NCBI GenBank assembly: GCA_021812665.1
Contig: JAKAMX010000026.1
Span: 1 to 10,245 of the forward strand
DNA from: a bacterium
Lineage (GTDB): Bacteria > Patescibacteriota > Minisyncoccia > Phycocordibacterales > UBA1550
Direction of reading: 5' to 3'
DNA: 10,245 nt
In this document: positions 6,347 through 10,245 of the stretch, piece after piece
Layout of the letters: each line of letters opens with the position of its first letter
Position numbering within the stretch: the stretch's first letter is position 1
The notes under the pieces: model-generated
The model's input: only the letters and a program-made list of their open reading frames with translations
The model's database searches: none
Told to the model about the DNA's origin: nothing
Translations under genes and position numbers: made by a program

Positions 6347-7000
6347 TTATTTAACACCTACGCTTTTTTCAGCTTCACCTGGGTTAAACAAACGATAGTA
6401 AAGCTCCGTTAGCTCCTCTGTTCCCAGCGGAACAACACGCACACCTGTACGCGCAAGTCCTTGTTTAATTATACCAACACGCTGCTCAAGCTGAGATCTC
6501 GCCTCTTCAAATGCCTCAACAGCACTCTGTGATGGCGCAGTGCTTTTGACTTCCTTTTTGCCAAAAAGACTGAAAACCCCAGAAGTTTGCTCGGTGTTTG
6601 TAACCGATTTTGGTGGCGCGTAGGGAACAACAACAATAAAAAGTTTGTTCATGATGTTTGAGGATTGGGTAATTTTTTCAATAAAACCCATGTATTCATG
6701 AATTTGAATCTTGAGAAGTTCGTTGAGTTCTTCATGAAGACGCTCTTCAAGGATTTTGAGGTACGGTCGAACATCGAGACGGCGCGACTGAATAAAAATC
6801 TGAGTAGAAAACTCAAGCGAGTTCAAAAAACTTTGAAATTGGCTCAAGACAGCAACCTGCTCATCTTCTGATTTAAGCGCGAGGTTGATTGAAGAAGCCA
6901 TCAAAAGAACGCGGAGTGTTCCATCTTTTAGAATAACAACACCATCGCGAATTTCTTTGATGGGAACGAAATCTTGTGCTGCTTTTGATTTAACCGCCAT
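6347..7000 (-). CDS. TraC/VirB4 N-terminal-like domain protein (detached partner of VirB4)
   Basis: The 217-residue protein lacks a Walker A motif and membrane segments. It opens with VPIKEIRDGVVILKDGTLRVLLM (12-34), then SSINLALKSEDEQ (36-48) and FLNSLEFSTQIFIQSRRLD (58-76). This beta-rich layout is typical of the N-terminal region of VirB4/TraC ATPases. A helical segment (about 80-115) is followed by LFIVVVPYAPP (120-130) and a low-complexity insert (about 132-160). The protein then has a long helix and ends in VRVVPLGTEELTELYYRLFNPGE (187-209), similar to the end of the N-terminal domain in full-length VirB4. It probably docks on the VirB4 motor and the membrane complex. It lies between prgI and virB4 with gaps of 15 and 5 bases, so stoichiometric co-translation is expected. 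The assignment is by sequence pattern and position. Confidence 0.8.
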   Translation of the reverse strand: MAVKSKAAQDFVPIKEIRDGVVILKDGTLRVLLMASSINLALKSEDEQVAVLSQFQSFLNSLEFSTQIFIQSRRLDVRPYLKILEERLHEELNELLKIQIHEYMGFIEKITQSSNIMNKLFIVVVPYAPPKSVTNTEQTSGVFSLFGKKEVKSTAPSQSAVEAFEEARSQLEQRVGIIKQGLARTGVRVVPLGTEELTELYYRLFNPGEAEKSVGVK

Positions 7001-7015
7001 GATCTAGTATTAAAA

Positions 7016-7453
7016 TTATTTATTTTCACCGACCTTTATTGGATCTTGTTTGCCCGTGTGAAGTCCGAATGATGCATTTGAGAGTTTACCAAAAGCGACT
7101 GGGTCCAAGGTGGTAGTGGTTTGTGTAGGGATAAACTGTTCCTCCTTCCCTACCGCCTGCTCCTTGGTCGTTTTTTTCCAGGTATAAAGCTTGCTACCAA
7201 AAAAATAATTGAACGCAGCTTCCATCACTCCTATAAAAGGCTTTCCTAATTTTTCTTTTGGATAAAATGCGAGTGCCCACGTGAGAACTCCTAACCCAAA
7301 AATAATCGGAAGCGAAATAAAAATCCAAGGGATGAGGCGATAAACGAGATATCCTCCTGCGCAACCACCCACAACATAGATCGCTTGCTTGAGTGTCAAA
7401 GGCCCAAACAATTTATCTTCGATCTCAATATATTGAGGGATGTGAAACTGCAT
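7016..7453 (-). CDS. prgI: PrgI-family membrane protein of the T4SS
   Basis: PrgI-family proteins are small inner-membrane T4SS components found next to virB4 in single-membrane systems of Gram-positive bacteria and in Patescibacteria, probably counterparts of VirB3. The 145-residue protein starts with the diagnostic QFHIPQYIEIEDKLFGPLT (2-20). It has two hydrophobic segments (about 24-40 and 43-63), a basic loop YPKEKLGKP (64-72) and an amphipathic segment ending FFGSKLYTWKK (84-94). A polar C-terminal tail of about 50 residues with a Thr run (112-115) is probably disordered. The ATG at 7453 is supported by the family N-terminus and by a -10 box exactly positioned for a leaderless message; no Shine-Dalgarno is present. 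The preceding gap of 69 bases is the largest in the cluster. Confidence 0.9.
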   Translation of the reverse strand: MQFHIPQYIEIEDKLFGPLTLKQAIYVVGGCAGGYLVYRLIPWIFISLPIIFGLGVLTWALAFYPKEKLGKPFIGVMEAAFNYFFGSKLYTWKKTTKEQAVGKEEQFIPTQTTTTLDPVAFGKLSNASFGLHTGKQDPIKVGENK

Positions 7454-7488
7454 ACATATAGTATACCGTCAAACGAGGGGTGGTACAA
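7454..7488 (-). promoter_or_regulatory. Probable internal promoter producing a leaderless prgI-virB4 transcript
   Basis: Reading the minus strand, TTGTAC (7488 to 7483) is separated by 17 bases from TATACT (7465 to 7460). After six more bases the prgI ATG begins at 7453, which is the position expected for the first transcribed base. The -35 box is weak (3 of 6 consensus bases) and the -10 is good (5 of 6). A T-rich tract lies directly upstream (7506 to 7489) and resembles an UP element. No ribosome binding site is seen. This gives prgI and the genes after it a promoter separate from that of the virB6-like gene. Confidence 0.5.
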
Positions 7489-7522
7489 ACAAAAACAAAA
7501 CAAAATTCTTTAGCGCGGGGGT

Positions 7523-8398
7523 TTATTCGATCGGTTCGCGGTATGGATCGGCATGACGCGAGGGGGCGGTTTGTAGTGTTGCTGCAACAGGTGGTACAAA
7601 CGCGGGAACCGGCTGCGAAGCTGCTAGTTCTGCTGGCGATGATACTGCTTGAGGAGCTTGAGACAAAACGATATTTTCTGCTGTTGGGCGCGCAGAGGTG
7701 AATACTTGTCTCATTTTTTCTTCAAAAGGATGCACCGCCTGCCCATTGTCGTCAGCTGTTCGCGGAGACATTATTGGTTCAAATGTTTGAGGCATTGGAG
7801 CAATAAAATCTGGAACCATTGTTGATTGTGGGGGCGCGGGGGTAGGCGCAGGTGGAATCGTCGCTTTTTCAACTGGAATCTGTGCTACTGGGGGGATTTC
7901 AAGCGAAGCAACCTTCGGAGGAATAGGTGGAATGAGGTGCTCTGGTTCAGGCGCGAACGGTAGGTTTTCGGGTGTGCCTTGTGGGGCGATGACAGATGGA
8001 ATTTGGGCAACTTCTGGATGCGCAGGGATCTCCGCCGAAAGTGGCTCTGCGTTCCCTGTCGAGTTTTCTGCCACTTCGCTTTCAAAAAACGCGAGCAGCG
8101 CGGGGCGAACAGATGAAAAAACTTTTTCTTCTGTTGCGGTGACGATCGCTTCAAGCAAGGTGCCTTCGAGAAGCAATTCTTCTTGAATGTGTGAAGTAAA
8201 ATCATCTGGGTGCTCGAGTCCGGCGAGAACCAATGTCACTTCCCTCTTATAATCAATAATCTGCTCAGAGTTTAAATTATAAAGTGACCCAATATCCTCG
8301 AGGTCCTGATTCCAGTTTGAGGTAGCAAGAAACGTTACCACCTCTGATGGAAGTTTCAGCAACTGCTCCTCAAATATTTTTTGCGTCTCGTTGTCCAT
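7523..8398 (-). CDS. Pro-rich T4SS-locus protein with helical N-terminus, function unknown
   Basis: No named family is recognised. The 291-residue protein has no signal peptide or membrane segment and is predicted to be cytoplasmic. Residues about 5-108 form an acidic helical domain (LPSEVVTFLATSNWNQDLEDIGSLY, then VTLVLAGLEHPDDF and VRPALLAFFE). A Pro/Ala-rich, probably disordered linker covers about 118-215 and 245-280, with many PP and AP repeats. Embedded in it is a short motif HPFEEKMRQVFTSA (223-236), and the last residues are DPYREPIE. The helical head, short F-E-x-K motif and charged C-terminal peptide separated by disordered spacers suggest an adaptor with separate binding sites. It lies 11 bases after the virB6-like gene, so the two are probably co-translated. 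The N-terminal domain looks as though it could pack against membrane or ATPase partners, but nothing in the sequence shows which. Confidence 0.75.
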   Translation of the reverse strand: MDNETQKIFEEQLLKLPSEVVTFLATSNWNQDLEDIGSLYNLNSEQIIDYKREVTLVLAGLEHPDDFTSHIQEELLLEGTLLEAIVTATEEKVFSSVRPALLAFFESEVAENSTGNAEPLSAEIPAHPEVAQIPSVIAPQGTPENLPFAPEPEHLIPPIPPKVASLEIPPVAQIPVEKATIPPAPTPAPPQSTMVPDFIAPMPQTFEPIMSPRTADDNGQAVHPFEEKMRQVFTSARPTAENIVLSQAPQAVSSPAELAASQPVPAFVPPVAATLQTAPSRHADPYREPIE

Positions 8399-8409
8399 AT
8401 TTTTTCTGG

Positions 8410-10245
8410 CTATGGGTTCATTATTTTAGCGGTGAATGCTGGAGAAGCGGTTCGTGTTGCTGATGCTGTTTGTGCAGCAACATTTGCAGTCGCTGTAGCT
8501 ATAGTCGCTTGAGCTTTAGTTAGAGACTTTTCATAGTTTCTCGCTGCTTTCTGGAACATCTTGTCAATTTCTTTTTCAGCATCTTTTTCTTCTTCTGTTT
8601 TTTCGACCTTCCTTGTTTCTTTACGGATTTTTTCAGCCCTTTCTCTGTTGCGTGCGGACCCTAATACTGGACGTCCAAACATATCCTTATGGACGTTTTC
8701 TTTTATTTGTGCGTAGCTCTCACGTCGATCGCCCTCCTTTTTGATTAATTCTGCATACTCCTTCTTTGCAACGGCAATAGCATCATCTTTTTGAGCCAGA
8801 TTTTTTGCATGTTTATCCGAGTAGTCTTTTTCTGCCTGGAGAGCAACACCTTTTTGAGCACCGTGTTCTTTAAGTGCAGTGGTGACACCAGCGGATGCTG
8901 TTGATAGTTGTGTGCGCAAGAGTTGCTCTCTATTTGTGTCACCGGCTTTTTCTGCTGCCTTGATCTGTGCCAAAATGTCTTGCTCTGTTTTCTTTGCCTC
9001 TGCGAGCTTCTCTGTTGCTTCAGCGAGTTTTTTAGTAGCGGCAACAAAGGTTTCACCCTCCGGAGACTTGCGAGCCTCTTTTTCTGCTGCTGCTTTTGCT
9101 TGAGCTGCTTCGTTAATCTTCGCGCGAGCTCTTTCTTCTACAGATGCTGGGGTTTCAAGTAAAGCTGCCATCCTCTTGTCTTTTGCCTCTTGATCTGCCC
9201 TCCAGTCCTTTGTTTGGCTGGTGTATGTCATCTTGTTGCCCGCGCCGAGACCCAAACCTTTGCCTATGCCGCCACCAAGGTTGCGTGGATCAAATGTTGC
9301 ATTTTGCATCTTATCTGAGGCAAGGAGCATGGTCTTTGACCATCCGCGGCGCAAAGCGCTACTGCTAGTTGCCCCTTCTTGTAATGTTCCTTTTGCAATT
9401 GATGCGGCACCAATTTTACCTGCGGCAAGCGCTGCACCACCCGTTGCAACAGCAACACCGAGACCAAGCGCTTTGGAAGTGTACTCCGATGCGACTGCGC
9501 CAAACTTACCGCTCATACTCTTTGCCATATCGAGCGCCTCTTTGAGCGCGAGATAAATAAGCACTGACATGATTATTGGAAGAACAAGTTTATCAAAAAT
9601 GAAATTTGCGGCGCTCGATGATGTGCCTATTACGCCATTCAAAATACCTCCGCCCGCAGAAACTCCTTGCATGACGAAATAAACCATAAACAAAAAGACA
9701 GGCGCCATGAATGATTGATTGAGCAGTGTGCTCCACCACCAATTAAAGATGTTTCCTTTCGGTAGTGTCATTGAGATCAACGCAAATGGAGAGATGATCA
9801 TAAGGAACCAAAATGCAACGATGCGGCCCGTGAACACCATCATCGCCTGGAAAAACACCCACGCAACTGCAATGCTTACCACCGCTGCAACAATGAAAAT
9901 AATCAATGCGTCCATTGGCTCCGTTAGCGCTCTTGCCCCTGCGGCGCCGATGAATGCTTGCGGTTGGAATTGTGCAGCAATGCCAGTGGCGATGCCCCGC
10001 TGTCCAACATCTGTTTTGGTCTCTATTTCATTTACCGATGGTGCACCCATGCTGCTATACACACCCACAGCGAGAACGTTGCCGGCGTCAATCACGACTT
10101 TTGCAAAAAAGAGACTGAAGTTTATTACGAGCGCAATAAGGACTACATTGATAACTGTTTTTCGCCAGTTCCCCGACCCCAACATGGTCTGTATCCCCGT
10201 AAAAAGAAGGATAAAGATAAAGATCATGTTGGAGAAGTTTCGTAT
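8410..10245 (-). CDS. VirB6/TrbL-like polytopic T4SS channel protein with coiled-coil tail (5' end outside window)
   Basis: The reading frame is open to the window edge: six further codons (IRNFSN) precede the Met at 10227 and fit the family pattern, so that Met is an internal residue and the true start lies beyond 10245. Numbering from that Met, hydrophobic segments lie at about 1-15, 24-44, 105-130, 134-153, 171-188 and 212-230. FTGRIVAFWFLMIISPFALI followed by Pro and WWSTLLNQSFMAPVFLF (about 132-180) is the VirB6/TrbL signature of the inner-membrane translocation pore. A Gly/Ala-rich stretch (about 252-280) and FDPRNLGGGIGKG (312-324) precede an Ala/Lys/Glu-rich region at about 340-570. 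That region is strongly helical and probably coiled coil, and likely cytoplasmic. The end is Ala/Thr-rich. It is the first T4SS gene seen here in transcription order. The long charged tail is much longer than in textbook VirB6 and may bind ATPase or substrate. Confidence 0.85.
   Translation of the reverse strand: MRNFSNMIFIFILLFTGIQTMLGSGNWRKTVINVVLIALVINFSLFFAKVVIDAGNVLAVGVYSSMGAPSVNEIETKTDVGQRGIATGIAAQFQPQAFIGAAGARALTEPMDALIIFIVAAVVSIAVAWVFFQAMMVFTGRIVAFWFLMIISPFALISMTLPKGNIFNWWWSTLLNQSFMAPVFLFMVYFVMQGVSAGGGILNGVIGTSSSAANFIFDKLVLPIIMSVLIYLALKEALDMAKSMSGKFGAVASEYTSKALGLGVAVATGGAALAAGKIGAASIAKGTLQEGATSSSALRRGWSKTMLLASDKMQNATFDPRNLGGGIGKGLGLGAGNKMTYTSQTKDWRADQEAKDKRMAALLETPASVEERARAKINEAAQAKAAAEKEARKSPEGETFVAATKKLAEATEKLAEAKKTEQDILAQIKAAEKAGDTNREQLLRTQLSTASAGVTTALKEHGAQKGVALQAEKDYSDKHAKNLAQKDDAIAVAKKEYAELIKKEGDRRESYAQIKENVHKDMFGRPVLGSARNRERAEKIRKETRKVEKTEEEKDAEKEIDKMFQKAARNYEKSLTKAQATIATATANVAAQTASATRTASPAFTAKIMNP

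Noticed and set aside
10225..10227. ATG on the minus strand as the start of the VirB6-like gene
   Set aside because: The frame stays open to the window edge and the six upstream codons continue the family's membrane-segment pattern, so this Met is internal.
1..10245. UGA-to-Gly recoding as in Gracilibacteria/Absconditabacteria
   Set aside because: All conserved genes are full length without any internal TGA, and glycines use GGN codons.
1..10245. CRISPR arrays, tRNA or rRNA genes, insertion sequences or attachment sites
   Set aside because: No spaced direct repeats, cloverleaf-like segments, transposase motifs or terminal inverted repeats were seen; nearly all bases are within protein genes.

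Overview
The window looks like part of the chromosome of a Candidate Phyla Radiation bacterium (Patescibacteria, most likely Parcubacteria/Paceibacteria). The reasons are a short YidC without the large periplasmic domain, a Patescibacteria-style type IV secretion (T4SS) gene set, tight gene packing, no convincing Shine-Dalgarno sequences, and low-complexity Thr/Pro-rich linkers in exported proteins. Assignment to a phylum is inference from protein families, not from a marker gene. All ten stop codons are TAA or TAG, and no UGA codon lies inside any gene, so the code is read as standard.

Left end, plus strand (1-855): the last 24 codons of yidD (membrane insertion efficiency factor) are followed after 50 bases by yidC (membrane protein insertase). 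This is the usual yidD-yidC order of the rpmH-rnpA-yidD-yidC region. A perfect 19-bp hairpin at 863-913, flanked by A and T runs, ends yidC and also serves the converging minus-strand cluster.

Rest of the window, minus strand (10245 down to 921): eight genes in one direction form a T4SS-like locus. In transcription order they are a VirB6/TrbL-like polytopic protein with a long charged coiled-coil tail (truncated at its N-terminus by the window edge), a Pro-rich soluble protein, a PrgI-family membrane protein, a TraC/VirB4 N-terminal-like protein, a VirB4 ATPase, a secreted Ig/PKD-like protein, a VirB2-like pilin fused to a putative M15-type peptidase domain, and a membrane-anchored beta-propeller-like protein. 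Gaps are 5-15 bases except 69 before prgI and 34 before the Ig-like gene. Both of those larger gaps hold a good -10 box placed so that transcription would begin at or next to the start codon.

Taken together: VirB4 with its split N-terminal partner would power the machine at the cytoplasmic membrane, VirB6 and PrgI would form the membrane channel, the pilin would form the extracellular or wall-spanning part, and the three exported proteins (Ig-like, pilin-peptidase, propeller) would act on or outside the cell wall. No relaxase, VirD4 coupling protein or VirB7/9/10 outer-membrane core is visible here. Export, DNA uptake or host attachment is as plausible as conjugation. The most unusual element is the pilin-metallopeptidase fusion; the second is the recurrent leaderless promoter arrangement.
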